From NCBI GenBank assembly GCA_964504025.1, contig CAZDCO010000008.1, positions 1 to 35,791 on the forward strand: DNA of 35,791 nt, written 5' to 3'. Shown here in pieces: positions 16,021 through 24,289 of the stretch. The stretch comes from Scatosoma sp964504025 (GTDB lineage Bacteria; Bacillota; Clostridia; Christensenellales; Borkfalkiaceae). The notes below the pieces were generated by a model that was not told where the DNA came from, searched no databases, and saw only the letters and a list, made by a program, of their open reading frames with translations. Position 1 is the first letter of the stretch. Each line of letters begins with the position of its first letter. The translations under genes were made by a program, and so were the position numbers.

Positions 16021-16821
16021 TTACTCCGCCTCTTCCTCTTCCGATTCCGTTTCGTATAACTCGTCCGTTTCGTCCGACACGCTCGGCGCGCACAACGCCA
16101 AGTGCCGTCCCTTATCCGCGAGCAACGCCACCGTGTATACGACCGCGCCGACCGTTTCCCAGATCATATCTTCCATCGTGTCCAAGATACCCGTGTCGAT
16201 ATAGCCTGCGATCTCCCACAGTATTTCGTCGTTTTGCCCGTAGAGTACCGTCTTGACGATCTCACCCGAATTATACACATGTCGGATTTCCAACCCGTTG
16301 CCCAGCGCGTACGAGTTAAACCCGTTGATAATCGTATCCTGTTGCATATCGGAGTTAAAAATTCGATCGCTGGAAAATTCGATAATCTCCCACACGACGG
16401 CGACGGACATAGAGAAGAGCAACCCGAAAATCGCGCAGACGAGCAGGTTGCACTTGCCGTCCTTTTGCAACAACTTCGGCAAATACGCGCCGAAGATAGC
16501 GAACACCACGCCGCCCGTCGCGTGCAAAAGCGTATCCCACCAAGGAATGATCGCGTAGAATTGATAGGTATGCCCGAGCGTAGGACACAGCGCGTACACC
16601 AACACGAAGAGGTACAGCGGCGTAGGCACGTGCATTTTGAATACCCGTTCCGCGAACTCGGGGGCTAACAAGCACAGCACCGACAGCAAACAGATCGTCG
16701 CTTTGGAAAACTCCTGCGTGCATACGATCGCGTAGACGATAGAAAACACGCAAAACAACTCGCAAATCGCAAGGCAGACATAGCGCAATGTCTTATCGTT
16801 CTTCATCTTTTTGGCTTCCAT
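16021..16821 (-). CDS. DUF2238-like (YjdF-like) integral membrane protein
   Basis: A 266-residue protein with about five to six hydrophobic helices in the first 150 residues and another near 225-245. IIPWWDTLLHATGGVVFAIF and the later VVWEIIEF resemble the conserved WD-LH-G and WEIxEF motifs of the DUF2238/YjdF membrane proteins. Their function is not established. The last 25 residues are strongly acidic (SEEEEAE). The ribosome binding site GGAAAGGAG is strong, and the gene stands alone with its own promoter. Confidence 0.7.
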   Translation of the reverse strand: MEAKKMKNDKTLRYVCLAICELFCVFSIVYAIVCTQEFSKATICLLSVLCLLAPEFAERVFKMHVPTPLYLFVLVYALCPTLGHTYQFYAIIPWWDTLLHATGGVVFAIFGAYLPKLLQKDGKCNLLVCAIFGLLFSMSVAVVWEIIEFSSDRIFNSDMQQDTIINGFNSYALGNGLEIRHVYNSGEIVKTVLYGQNDEILWEIAGYIDTGILDTMEDMIWETVGAVVYTVALLADKGRHLALCAPSVSDETDELYETESEEEEAE

Positions 16822-16858
16822 AATGGCACTCTCCTTTCCGCATGGCGTTTACCTACCC

Positions 16859-16887
16859 ATTATACCATTTTCTTCCGTCCATTTCAA
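16859..16887 (-). promoter_or_regulatory. Promoter of the DUF2238-like gene
   Basis: On the minus strand TTGAAA (16882-16887), a 17-base spacer and TATAAT (16859-16864). Transcription should start near 16852, about 30 bases before the ATG. Confidence 0.75.
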
Positions 16888-16988
16888 CCGCTGCGCGCCG
16901 TTGTGTAGAAATTTTAACACAATTTTTACAAATTCGCCCCTACCGCGCCGCCGTCCCGAAAAAAAACGGAAAATCAACCGCCAAACCG

Positions 16989-17018
16989 TTGACTTTTTCG
17001 CCGCCGATAGAGTATAAT
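16989..17018 (+). promoter_or_regulatory. Promoter of glnN-nadE
   Basis: TTGACT, an 18-base spacer and TATAAT. The start should lie near 17025, giving a leader of about 70 bases. Confidence 0.75.
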
Positions 17019-17027
17019 ATTCGTAGC

Positions 17028-17068
17028 GGCAAGGGCTGTTGCCTTTGCCCGTTTTCGTATCTACGAAA
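17028..17068 (+). promoter_or_regulatory. Structured glnN leader (two hairpins)
   Basis: The transcript would begin with a 9-bp hairpin (17028-17036 with 17041-17049, loop TGTT, one G-U pair). A 6-bp hairpin follows (17053-17058 with 17063-17068). The second arm of the latter (ACGAAA) could instead pair with TTTTTCG at about 17073-17079, just before the ribosome binding site. This may be an attenuator or a stability element; it does not match a riboswitch I know. Confidence 0.4.
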
Positions 17069-17094
17069 GAAGATTTTTCGCAAGGAGTATCGCT

Positions 17095-19185
17095 ATGGAG
17101 CTCGTATCCGATTATTTTGGCTGTATGGTATTCAACGACGAGGTGATGAAAGCGCGTTTATCCGAAGAAGATTATAACCGCTTGAAACGCACGATGGAAC
17201 ACGGCAGGAGTTTAGATCTCACGGTCGCCAACGCCGTTGCCGCCGCCATGAAAGACTGGGCCGTGGAGAACGGCGCAACCCATTACACCCACTGGTTTCA
17301 GCCTATGACGGGCATTACGGCGGAAAAGCACGACAGCTTTATCGTTCCCGATAACGGCGGTAAAGTGATTATGGAATTTTCGGGGAAAGAACTCGTCAAA
17401 GGCGAAACGGACGCTTCGTCCTTCCCGTCGGGCGGCTTGCGCGCCACCTTCGAAGCGCGCGGCTACACCGCTTGGGACGCCACTTCGTACGCGTTCATCA
17501 AGGACGGTGTATTGTGTATTCCCACCGCCTTTTGTTCGTACGGCGGCGAATCGCTCGACAAGAAAACTCCCCTGCTCCGTTCCATGGAAGCCATCAACCG
17601 CCAAGCCTTGCGCGTCTTAAAACTCTTCGGCAACGACGACGTTACATCGATCAAGACGACCGTCGGACCCGAACAAGAATATTTCCTGATCGATAAAGAT
17701 CTTTTCCAAAAACGAAAAGACCTCACCTACGCAGGGCGCACGCTCTTCGGCGCGAAGCCCCCGAAAGGACAGGAAACGGAAGGACACTACTACGGCGTAA
17801 TCAAGCCGCGCGTACAGGCGTTCATGAAAGATTTGGACGAGGAACTTTGGAAACTCGGCGTGCCGGCAAAAACCGAACACAACGAAGCCGCCCCCTCGCA
17901 ACACGAATTAGCCCCCGTCTTTGAAACGACGAATATCGCCGCCGATCACAATCAGTTGACGATGGAAATCATGCAAAAGACGGCGAAGAAACATAATTTC
18001 GTTTGCCTGCTCCACGAAAAGCCCTTCGAGGGCGTCAACGGCAGCGGTAAGCACAACAACTGGTCGTTATCCACGAACACGGGCGTCAACCTTCTCAATC
18101 CCGGTGAAACGCCGCAAACGAACGCACAATTTTTGCTCTTCCTTTGCGCCGTCATTCAAGCCGTGAACGAATATCAAGACTTGCTCCGTATCTCCGTCGC
18201 TTCCGCAGGCAACGATCACCGTTTGGGCGCGAACGAAGCCCCTCCCGCCGTCGTATCCATGTTCCTCGGCGACGAGTTGACGGACATTTTGGCGGCGATT
18301 GAAAAGGACGAAGCGTACGACGGCAAAGAAAAGGAATTGATGCGCGTCGGCGTACATACCTTGCCGAAATTCCCCAAGGACACCACCGACAGAAACCGTA
18401 CTTCCCCCTTCGCGTTCACGGGCAACAAATTCGAATTCCGTATGCTCGGTTCGTCCGCGTCCATTTCCGAAGCGAACACCGTGCTGAACACCGCCGTCGC
18501 GGAAGTATTGAAACAATTTGCCGATCGGTTAGAGCATGCGGACGATTTCAACGCCGCGCTGCATACCCTGATCCAAGAAGTCATCGTCAAGCACAAGCGG
18601 ATCATCTTCAACGGCAACGGCTACGACGACAAGTGGTTGCAGGAAGCGGAACGCCGCGGACTGCTCAACCTGAAAACGACTCCCGACGCCCTCGCGCGCT
18701 ATTTGGACGATAAAAATATCGCCCTCTTCACGGCGCACGGCGTATACACCGAAAAGGAAATGCGTTCGCGCCACAAGATTTTCTTAGATAACTATTGCAA
18801 GCTTATCGGGATCGAAGCGAATACCATGATCGATATGGCGTTCAAGGATATTTTGCCTGCCGTCAGCGAATACGCGTTGACGCTCAAAAATTCCCTCGCC
18901 TTAAACGGTAGTTTGGGCGTAAACGTTTCCTCCGTCTACGAGCGCGATACCCTCGCACGCATTTGCGCGTTATCCGAAGAGGCGTACGCGGCGGCGACGA
19001 AGTTGAAAACCGCCGTAGAGAACACGAAAACGCACGCGGACGCCGTGGCGCGCGCCAACGCGTATAAAGACGAAGTGTTGCCTACCATGCAAGCACTCCG
19101 CAACGCCGTGGACGAGCTGGAAGGCTTGGTATCCTCGAAATACTGGCCGTTCCCCACGTACGGCGATCTGTTGTTCGGCGTATAA
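17095..19185 (+). CDS. glnN: Glutamine synthetase, type III
   Basis: A 696-residue GSIII enzyme that joins ammonia and glutamate to glutamine with ATP, normally a dodecamer in the cytosol. The class-specific motifs are all present: HWFQPMTGITAEKHDSF (about residue 61), GPEQEYFLID, NEAAPSQHELAPVFE (about 262), GVNGSGKHNNWSL, NDHRLGANEAPPA and DRNRTSPFAFTGNKFEFRM. The length is typical. AAGGAG lies nine bases before the ATG. It is followed after 21 bases by nadE, so the same promoter probably serves both; the link is ammonia-dependent amide chemistry. Confidence 0.97.
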   Translation: MELVSDYFGCMVFNDEVMKARLSEEDYNRLKRTMEHGRSLDLTVANAVAAAMKDWAVENGATHYTHWFQPMTGITAEKHDSFIVPDNGGKVIMEFSGKELVKGETDASSFPSGGLRATFEARGYTAWDATSYAFIKDGVLCIPTAFCSYGGESLDKKTPLLRSMEAINRQALRVLKLFGNDDVTSIKTTVGPEQEYFLIDKDLFQKRKDLTYAGRTLFGAKPPKGQETEGHYYGVIKPRVQAFMKDLDEELWKLGVPAKTEHNEAAPSQHELAPVFETTNIAADHNQLTMEIMQKTAKKHNFVCLLHEKPFEGVNGSGKHNNWSLSTNTGVNLLNPGETPQTNAQFLLFLCAVIQAVNEYQDLLRISVASAGNDHRLGANEAPPAVVSMFLGDELTDILAAIEKDEAYDGKEKELMRVGVHTLPKFPKDTTDRNRTSPFAFTGNKFEFRMLGSSASISEANTVLNTAVAEVLKQFADRLEHADDFNAALHTLIQEVIVKHKRIIFNGNGYDDKWLQEAERRGLLNLKTTPDALARYLDDKNIALFTAHGVYTEKEMRSRHKIFLDNYCKLIGIEANTMIDMAFKDILPAVSEYALTLKNSLALNGSLGVNVSSVYERDTLARICALSEEAYAAATKLKTAVENTKTHADAVARANAYKDEVLPTMQALRNAVDELEGLVSSKYWPFPTYGDLLFGV

Positions 19186-19206
19186 CCGAAAAGGAAGAAA
19201 ACGAGT

Positions 19207-19941
19207 ATGTTCAACGTAGAAAAAACGACGGAAGCTTTGATCGCGTGGGTACGCGACTGGTTTGAAGAAAACGGCAAGGGCTGCAACGCCGTAATCGGCG
19301 TGTCGGGCGGTAAAGATTCGTCCGTCGTCGCCGCCGTTTGCGCCGCCGCCCTCGGCAAAGACCGCGTAATCGGCGTGTTGATGCCCAACGGCGAACAAAA
19401 GGATATCGACTGTTCTATGCAGCTCGTCAAACACCTGGGTATCCCCTATTACGTTTGCAATATCCAAAAGAGTTTCGACGGTATCGTGGAACAGTTGCAA
19501 GAAAACGGCGTGGAAGTTACGCGCCAAACGCACGTCAATCTACCGCCGCGTATCCGTATGGCAACGCTGTACGCCCTGTCGCAATCGAAAAACGGACGGG
19601 TGGCGAACACCTGCAACCTCTCGGAAGATTGGGTGGGGTACTCCACGCGCTACGGCGATATGGCAGGCGATTTCTCCCCCTTGTCCAAACTGACCGTGCA
19701 AGAAGTCAAGGCGATCGGGAAACATCTCGGTTTGCCGACGGATTTGGTGGAGAAAGCCCCCTCCGACGGACTGACGGGCAACACCGACGAGGACAATTTA
19801 GGTTTCACCTACGCCGCGCTCGATCGCTATATCCGCGAGGGCGTTTGCGAGGACGAAGAGGTACGGGCGCGTATCGATCGTTTGCACCGTATCAACGCCT
19901 TTAAGTTGCAACCTATGCCTGCGTTCCCCTACGAACCGTAA
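19207..19941 (+). CDS. nadE: Ammonia-dependent NAD+ synthase
   Basis: A 244-residue NadE that amidates nicotinic acid adenine dinucleotide to NAD+ with ATP. The N-type ATP-pyrophosphatase loop SGGKDSS is at residues 33-39, and NLSEDWVGYSTRYGD and PSDGLTGNTDEDNLGF form the active site. There is no nitrilase-type glutaminase domain, so it must use free ammonia. The ribosome binding site is a GGAAG 5' of the ATG. It lies directly after glnN and before a strong terminator. Confidence 0.94.
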   Translation: MFNVEKTTEALIAWVRDWFEENGKGCNAVIGVSGGKDSSVVAAVCAAALGKDRVIGVLMPNGEQKDIDCSMQLVKHLGIPYYVCNIQKSFDGIVEQLQENGVEVTRQTHVNLPPRIRMATLYALSQSKNGRVANTCNLSEDWVGYSTRYGDMAGDFSPLSKLTVQEVKAIGKHLGLPTDLVEKAPSDGLTGNTDEDNLGFTYAALDRYIREGVCEDEEVRARIDRLHRINAFKLQPMPAFPYEP

Positions 19942-19959
19942 CGCACGAAACGAAAATTT

Positions 19960-19987
19960 ACCCCGACGGCAATACTGCCGTCGGGGT
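19960..19987. terminator. Strong terminator after nadE, shared with degV copy 2
   Basis: A perfect 12-bp GC-rich stem (19960-19971 with 19976-19987), a 4-base loop and CATTTTTT on the plus strand. On the minus strand it also follows the DegV stop by 27 bases. Confidence 0.9.
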
Positions 19988-20013
19988 CATTTTTTCTATT
20001 CCGTTCTCTACCG

Positions 20014-20877
20014 TCAATCGTTGTTCTTGCCGTGGAAGATCAAGCCGATCGTTCCGGGTCCGCAATGCGCGCCGATGACGGGACCTACGGGCTGCATCCA
20101 CGTTTCCACGCCGAATTCCGTACGGATCGCTTCGGCAAGCTCTTTCGCTTCCTCTTCACAGTCCGCGTGCATCAAGCCTACTTTATAATTCTCCACGTCG
20201 TCGCAATTCGCTTTCATATACTCAATCAACGCCGCAAGTGCCTTTTTTCTGCCCTTTGCCTTGGCGATGCTGACGATCTTACCTTCGTTGTTCATGCGCA
20301 AAATCGGCTTAACTCCGAGCAAATTTCCAACCACTTTCGACACGCCCGACACTCTGCCGCCGCGATAGAGATAGGTCAAATCGTCCACTGCGAAATAGAT
20401 GGACGTCGCAGGGATCAATTCGTCCAAATAGGCGTCCAACTCGTCCATGGTTGCGCCCTCGCGGTATTTTTTCGCCGCGTAGTAGGTTATGAAACCGCTA
20501 CCCATAGAGATACGTTTGCTGTCCTTCCAACGAATTTCTCTTTCGGGGTATTTCTCTTTCAACTGCGCGATTACATTCTTCATCGCGTTGAACGTACCGC
20601 TCATTTGGTGCGAAAAGGTTACGTAGTAGATATCCTCGCCGCGCGCCAAAATCGGCTCGAAATATTCGGTATACGCAAACTCGTTCAAAGCGGACGTTTT
20701 CGGCGTCGCGCCTGCGCGCATACTGTCGAAAAAGCCCTTAAAATCGTGTGCTTCGCCCATATCGTAAAATTTCTCTTCACCGTCCAAAACGTACGGCATG
20801 CGAATGACGTTCAGATCTAAATCTTTGATGATCGTGTGCCACAATTCACAATTAGAATCGCAAAAAAATTGATACAT
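20014..20877 (-). CDS. DegV family fatty-acid-binding protein (copy 2)
   Basis: A 287-residue DegV/FakB-type protein, clearly different from copy 1. Motifs are PKTSALNEF near residue 60, TFSHQMSGTFNAM, YLYRGGRVSGVSK and GAHCGPGTIGLIF at the end. In copy 1 the TSAPS position is occupied by Pro-Ser, here by Leu-Asn. The N-terminus MYQFFCDSNCEL is also unusual, since most members begin with I-x-TDS. It stands alone with its own strong promoter. The ribosome binding site GGGAATGGG is weak. Confidence 0.9.
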   Translation of the reverse strand: MYQFFCDSNCELWHTIIKDLDLNVIRMPYVLDGEEKFYDMGEAHDFKGFFDSMRAGATPKTSALNEFAYTEYFEPILARGEDIYYVTFSHQMSGTFNAMKNVIAQLKEKYPEREIRWKDSKRISMGSGFITYYAAKKYREGATMDELDAYLDELIPATSIYFAVDDLTYLYRGGRVSGVSKVVGNLLGVKPILRMNNEGKIVSIAKAKGRKKALAALIEYMKANCDDVENYKVGLMHADCEEEAKELAEAIRTEFGVETWMQPVGPVIGAHCGPGTIGLIFHGKNND

Positions 20878-20939
20878 ATAAATTTCCCATTCCCTTTATA
20901 TTTCCATATCCTCTCCCCCTCCGACAGGGGTTTTCATAT

Positions 20940-20968
20940 ATCATACCACATTCCCGTTCACTTGTCAA
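20940..20968 (-). promoter_or_regulatory. Strong promoter of degV copy 2
   Basis: On the minus strand a perfect TTGACA (20963-20968), a 17-base spacer and TATGAT (20940-20945). The leader of about 55 bases contains a CCCC/GGGG hairpin. Confidence 0.8.
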
Positions 20969-20994
20969 GCGTAAAAACAAATTAGCTGAAAAAA

Positions 20995-21034
20995 TAACCG
21001 CCTGCCCCTCCTTTACGGTTCGGGCAAGCGGTTA
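20995..21034 (-). terminator. Terminator after upp
   Basis: A 13-bp stem (20995-21007 with 21022-21034), with one mismatch and a 14-base loop, is followed on the minus strand by TTTTTT. It ends the uracil permease-upp transcript 17 bases after the upp stop. Confidence 0.85.
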
Positions 21035-21051
21035 CGCTTTACGTGTTTAGA

Positions 21052-21693
21052 TTATTTCGTACCGAACAATCTGTCGCCTGCGTCGCCGAGTCCGGGCAAA
21101 ATGTAGCCGTGCTCGTTGAGTTGACGATCTAACGTGGATACGTAAATATTGACGTCGGGGTGCGCTTTCGCCACCTTGGAAACGCCCTCGGGTGCGCCGA
21201 TAATCGCCATGAACTTAATGTTCTTGCAACCGCGCTTTTTCAAGAGGGAAATGGCGTCGCACGCGCTGCCGCCCGTCGCAAGCATGGGATCTACCACAAG
21301 CACGAGTTTATCCTCGATACCGTCGGGCAACTTGCAATAGTATTCCTTCGGTTCTAACGTTTCCTCGTCGCGGTACATACCGATATGTCCTACTCTCGCG
21401 CTGGGGAAAAGCACGTGGATACCGTTTACCATACCGAGTCCTGCACGCAAAATGGGCACGATCGCAATGGAGTTGTCGGCAACCATTTCTTGTTCGCATG
21501 TTTCCAACGGCGTTTGCACCGTCTTCGTTACGGTCGGTACGCCGTCCTTCAAACATTCGTACGTCATCAGCGTGGTGATCTCTTCGATCAACTCGCGAAA
21601 TTCTTTCATCGACGTCTTTTTATCGCGCAAAATCGCGATTTTGTGTTTGATCAGGATATGATCGAAAATGACTACGTTATCAAATTTTTCCAT
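21052..21693 (-). CDS. upp: Uracil phosphoribosyltransferase
   Basis: A 213-residue enzyme that makes UMP from uracil and PRPP in the cytosol. The PRPP loop VDPMLATGGS is near residue 130, and the uracil-binding GYILPGLGDAGDR is at the C-terminus. PILRAGLGM is also typical. I chose the ATG at 21693: it has GGAG eight bases upstream and matches the usual MEKFDNV start, while the longer frame to 21720 would overlap the permease. Only one base separates the permease stop from this start. Confidence 0.96.
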   Translation of the reverse strand: MEKFDNVVIFDHILIKHKIAILRDKKTSMKEFRELIEEITTLMTYECLKDGVPTVTKTVQTPLETCEQEMVADNSIAIVPILRAGLGMVNGIHVLFPSARVGHIGMYRDEETLEPKEYYCKLPDGIEDKLVLVVDPMLATGGSACDAISLLKKRGCKNIKFMAIIGAPEGVSKVAKAHPDVNIYVSTLDRQLNEHGYILPGLGDAGDRLFGTK

Positions 21694-21694
21694 A

Positions 21695-23260
21695 TTATTC
21701 TCCGTCCTCCGTAGCTGCAACTTCCGCTTCCGCTTCGCTTGCTTCCGCCACTTCTTCCACTTCTTCCGTTTCTTGACCGAGTTTGCTCTTTTCTACCTTC
21801 GTCAAGATCGCGTTCGTTACGATACCGAGAATCAACGCCGTCGCGATCGACGTGATCGTGATTACGTTCGCAAAAGTCGTCGTTACTTCCTTGGCAAACG
21901 GAAGTCCGATTTCGGGGAACTCCACAATCCATTCCGTAGCCAACTCTAAGGAGTAAGGAATTTGAATTGCCAAGCCGCCGATACCTGCGATCAAGATTGC
22001 GGAAACAACGAAGAGGTTTTTGCTTTCGTTCAAGTCTACCTGTTGGATCATCTTCAAACCGGATACCGCGATAAAGCCGTACAGCGTCAAGCATACGCCG
22101 CCCATAACGCAACTGGGAATGGTTTGCAACAACGCCATCACGGGCGAGAAGAAGGAAAGCGCGATGCACATAAGCGCAGCCGTGAAAATGGTAACGATGG
22201 ACGCGTTCTTGGTGATTGCCACGCAGCCGACGGACTCACCGTACGTCGTGTTGGGGCAAATACCGAAGATCGTACCCGCGATCGAACCTACGCCGTCGCC
22301 GAGCAACGTCTTTTCCAAACCGGGATCGGTAATCAAATCTTTTCCGATAATCGAGGACAAGTTCTTGTGGTCCGCGATATGTTCCGCGAACACTACGAGT
22401 GCGACGGGAATGAACGCAATGGCGATTTCCACCGCACCGCCTACCGTCAAAGCGGTTGCGTCTTTAATGGACGACGTGCCGTTGACGAGTTCTTTGATAC
22501 CTTCGATCAACGCGAAGTCGGGATAGTTCAAGAAGGCGGTAAAGCCCTTGAACGCGCCGTCCGCCGCCACGAAGTTATCTACGAGCGGTTGGAAGTTGAT
22601 GATCATCAAATAGTCTACGTCTGCAAGCGTGCCGATCAAGGTAAAGATCGCCGCCAAAGCGTAGCCTACGCAAATACCGATAATGAACGGAATCAACTTC
22701 ATCATTTTCACTTTCTTTTGCGTGGAGCAAACGACGATGGTAAAGAACGCCGCCAAACCGCAGAACAACGCTACGAGGTTATACGAGCCGTACGTAACCG
22801 ACGCGCTTGCCTTGACGATGTCGCCCATGGCGTTCCCTGCCAACGACAAACCGATAATGGCAACCGTAGGTCCGATGATAACGGGAGGCATCAGCTTGTC
22901 TACCCAGCCCGTGCCGACAAAGTGAATGACGAGCGCGATCACTACGTAAACGAGTCCCGCACAGAGCGAACCGAGCATAATACCCAAATAGCCGTACGCA
23001 ACCGCCGTACCGAGGCTACCGAGGAACGCGAACGAGCTACCCAAGAATACGGGGCTCTTGAAACGCGTGAAGAGAAGGTACACGATCGTACCGATACCTG
23101 CGCCGAGCAACGCCGCAGGAATTTGCATGGGCAAGCCGATAATGGTGGGTACGGCAATGGTAGCCGCCATGATCGCGAGCACTTGTTGAATGGCGAACAC
23201 GAGAGTCTTACTCAGCGTAGGTCTGTCGTGTAGGTCGTAAACGAGTCCGTTTTTATTCAT
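21695..23260 (-). CDS. uraA: Uracil permease, NCS2 (UraA/PyrP) family
   Basis: A 521-residue transporter with about 14 membrane helices that imports uracil with protons. The start LVYDLHDRPTLSKTLVFAIQ, the segment SSFAFLGSLG and the motif GICPNTTYGESVGC mark the NCS2 uracil branch rather than xanthine carriers. The last 35 residues form an acidic Glu/Ala tail on the cytosolic side, longer than in UraA. The ATG at 23260 has AGGAG eight bases upstream; an in-frame GTG at 23269 is less likely. Its product feeds Upp, encoded directly downstream. Expression probably depends on the leader attenuator at 23296-23403. Confidence 0.94.
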   Translation of the reverse strand: MNKNGLVYDLHDRPTLSKTLVFAIQQVLAIMAATIAVPTIIGLPMQIPAALLGAGIGTIVYLLFTRFKSPVFLGSSFAFLGSLGTAVAYGYLGIMLGSLCAGLVYVVIALVIHFVGTGWVDKLMPPVIIGPTVAIIGLSLAGNAMGDIVKASASVTYGSYNLVALFCGLAAFFTIVVCSTQKKVKMMKLIPFIIGICVGYALAAIFTLIGTLADVDYLMIINFQPLVDNFVAADGAFKGFTAFLNYPDFALIEGIKELVNGTSSIKDATALTVGGAVEIAIAFIPVALVVFAEHIADHKNLSSIIGKDLITDPGLEKTLLGDGVGSIAGTIFGICPNTTYGESVGCVAITKNASIVTIFTAALMCIALSFFSPVMALLQTIPSCVMGGVCLTLYGFIAVSGLKMIQQVDLNESKNLFVVSAILIAGIGGLAIQIPYSLELATEWIVEFPEIGLPFAKEVTTTFANVITITSIATALILGIVTNAILTKVEKSKLGQETEEVEEVAEASEAEAEVAATEDGE

Positions 23261-23295
23261 AAGAAACACTCCTTTAATAATTTATCATTAGTTAC

Positions 23296-23326
23296 AAAAA
23301 AAGAAGCCCCTTAGAAAAGGAACTCC
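23296..23326 (-). terminator. Leader terminator (attenuator) of the uraA-upp operon
   Basis: On the minus strand GGAGTTCC (23319-23326) pairs with GGGGCTTC (23303-23310), including G-U pairs, around the loop TTTTCTAA, followed by TTTTTTT. It lies 36 bases before the uraA start, downstream of the operon promoter. The TAA in the loop is the stop codon of the leader peptide. Confidence 0.75.
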
Positions 23327-23403
23327 CGTTTATTGTCAAAAAGAAAAGCAAAAATAAGGGTGGCGCGCAAAGCGACGTTTTGTTGACGTAAAGAACCTTT
23401 CAT
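23311..23403 (-). CDS. Leader peptide of the uraA-upp operon (pyrL-like)
   Basis: A 30-residue frame starting MKGSLRQQNVALRATL and ending KREFLF. It has AAGGGGAAAGGGAAG before the ATG and begins about 27 bases after the predicted transcription start. Codons 16-22 form a U-rich run (CTTATTTTTGCTTTTCTTTTT, about three quarters T). The 5' arm of the terminator lies in codons 26-28 and the stop is in the terminator loop. A ribosome close behind the polymerase would keep the terminator from forming. This is how pyrL controls pyrBI in E. coli in response to UTP. The match is in architecture only; the peptide sequence is unrelated. Confidence 0.65.
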   Translation of the reverse strand: MKGSLRQQNVALRATLIFAFLFDNKREFLF

Positions 23404-23435
23404 CTTCCCTTTCCCCTTGGTGCTTTATTGTTTAT

Positions 23436-23464
23436 ATTGTATCACAACCAAACGAAGATTGCAA
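23436..23464 (-). promoter_or_regulatory. Promoter of the uraA-upp operon
   Basis: On the minus strand TTGCAA (23459-23464), a 17-base spacer and TACAAT (23436-23441). The start near 23429 gives a leader of about 170 bases that holds the peptide and terminator. Confidence 0.75.
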
Positions 23465-23544
23465 GCAATTCTAACAATTTTTCGTCTGCAATTTGCATTT
23501 TTTTCGTTGCGAAAAACGCATAGCCCTTTTCCGCGCGGCGTATA

Positions 23545-24201
23545 TTATCGCAACGCGCCGTTTTGCGCCTTGCCGCCTACCACGCGACGAATATTCGGCG
23601 CGCACGCGTCCTCGACGTGTAACGATTGCACGAACGCTTCCGCCGCACGAAGAGTATCAAATTTGAGCGCGACGGAAAAATAGGGCGTAACGCATACGGG
23701 ATAATGCCCGTCGTTCTCGCGAAGATACAGTCCCGAATACGCCTCGACTGCATAAAAATCGGACGGGATCTCTCCGCGTGCGGCGTCCGTTGCATTCAGG
23801 GCGTCGATTTCCTCCCGTCGAAAAAGCGTTGCATAATCGTATTTATACGCCGTCTTTCGTTTGCCGAAATATTTTTCTCGCTTGCGCGAATAGGACATAG
23901 GGTTGCGTCCCGTGCCGATTTTTTCGGCAAGTTCGCGGTTGGTGATATGCGGATTTTCTTTCACGATCTCGATCATTAACCGCACCTCTTCGGGTGTCAT
24001 CTCTTTCGGGTGCGGCGAATGTGGCTTGCTCGATTTGTTCGCCAAACTTTCCCTCGTTCCGTCGTACGCCGCCAACCAACGATATAAAGTACGCTCGGAC
24101 ACGCCGTACTCTCGACACAGCGCATCGAAATCTTCACCGCGTTGAAAGCGCGTTATGCACTCCTCTTTCACTTGCGCGCTCGTACGCTTACCTTGTGCCA
24201 T
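23545..24201 (-). CDS. HTH protein related to transposase DNA-binding domains, with a novel C-terminal part
   Basis: A 218-residue protein. Residues about 8-50 form a transposase-type helix-turn-helix (EECITRFQRGEDFDALCREY, VSERTLYRWLAAYDG). Residues 67-115 form a second, winged-helix-like unit (MTPEEVRLMIEIVKENP, HITNRELAEKIG). In IS3- and IS481-like elements a DDE integrase domain comes next. Here about 100 residues of a different, beta-rich sequence follow (DFYAVEAYSGLYLRENDGHY, FDTLRAAEAFVQSLHVED) that I do not recognise. I saw no inverted repeats or catalytic triad. It has its own promoter and a very strong GAGGAGGGG site, so it looks like a retained regulator rather than a decaying element (inference). 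Confidence 0.65.
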   Translation of the reverse strand: MAQGKRTSAQVKEECITRFQRGEDFDALCREYGVSERTLYRWLAAYDGTRESLANKSSKPHSPHPKEMTPEEVRLMIEIVKENPHITNRELAEKIGTGRNPMSYSRKREKYFGKRKTAYKYDYATLFRREEIDALNATDAARGEIPSDFYAVEAYSGLYLRENDGHYPVCVTPYFSVALKFDTLRAAEAFVQSLHVEDACAPNIRRVVGGKAQNGALR

Positions 24202-24228
24202 ATCGTCCCCTCCTCGCCTTTTAAGGAT

Positions 24229-24257
24229 ATTCTATCACAAAATGTCGCCGCCGTCAA
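24229..24257 (-). promoter_or_regulatory. Promoter of the HTH gene
   Basis: On the minus strand TTGACG (24252-24257), a 17-base spacer and TAGAAT (24229-24234), about 28 bases before the ATG. Confidence 0.7.
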
Positions 24258-24289
24258 TACGCGCGGCGGATATTTTCCTCTCCACCCCG

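Noticed and set aside
21962..23233. 423-codon plus-strand frame opposite the uracil permease gene
   Set aside because: Antisense shadow of a conserved transporter; the product would be almost only charged residues and Asn/Gln, with no start signal.
23355..23370. T-box-like AGGGTGG on the plus strand
   Set aside because: The full motif AGGGTGGNACCGCG is not matched, no plus-strand gene follows, and the minus strand of this region has a promoter, leader frame and terminator that explain it better.
23270..23430. PyrR binding loop or purine riboswitch in the uraA leader
   Set aside because: I looked for the PyrR consensus and for the conserved purine-riboswitch core and found neither; the peptide attenuator explains the leader better.
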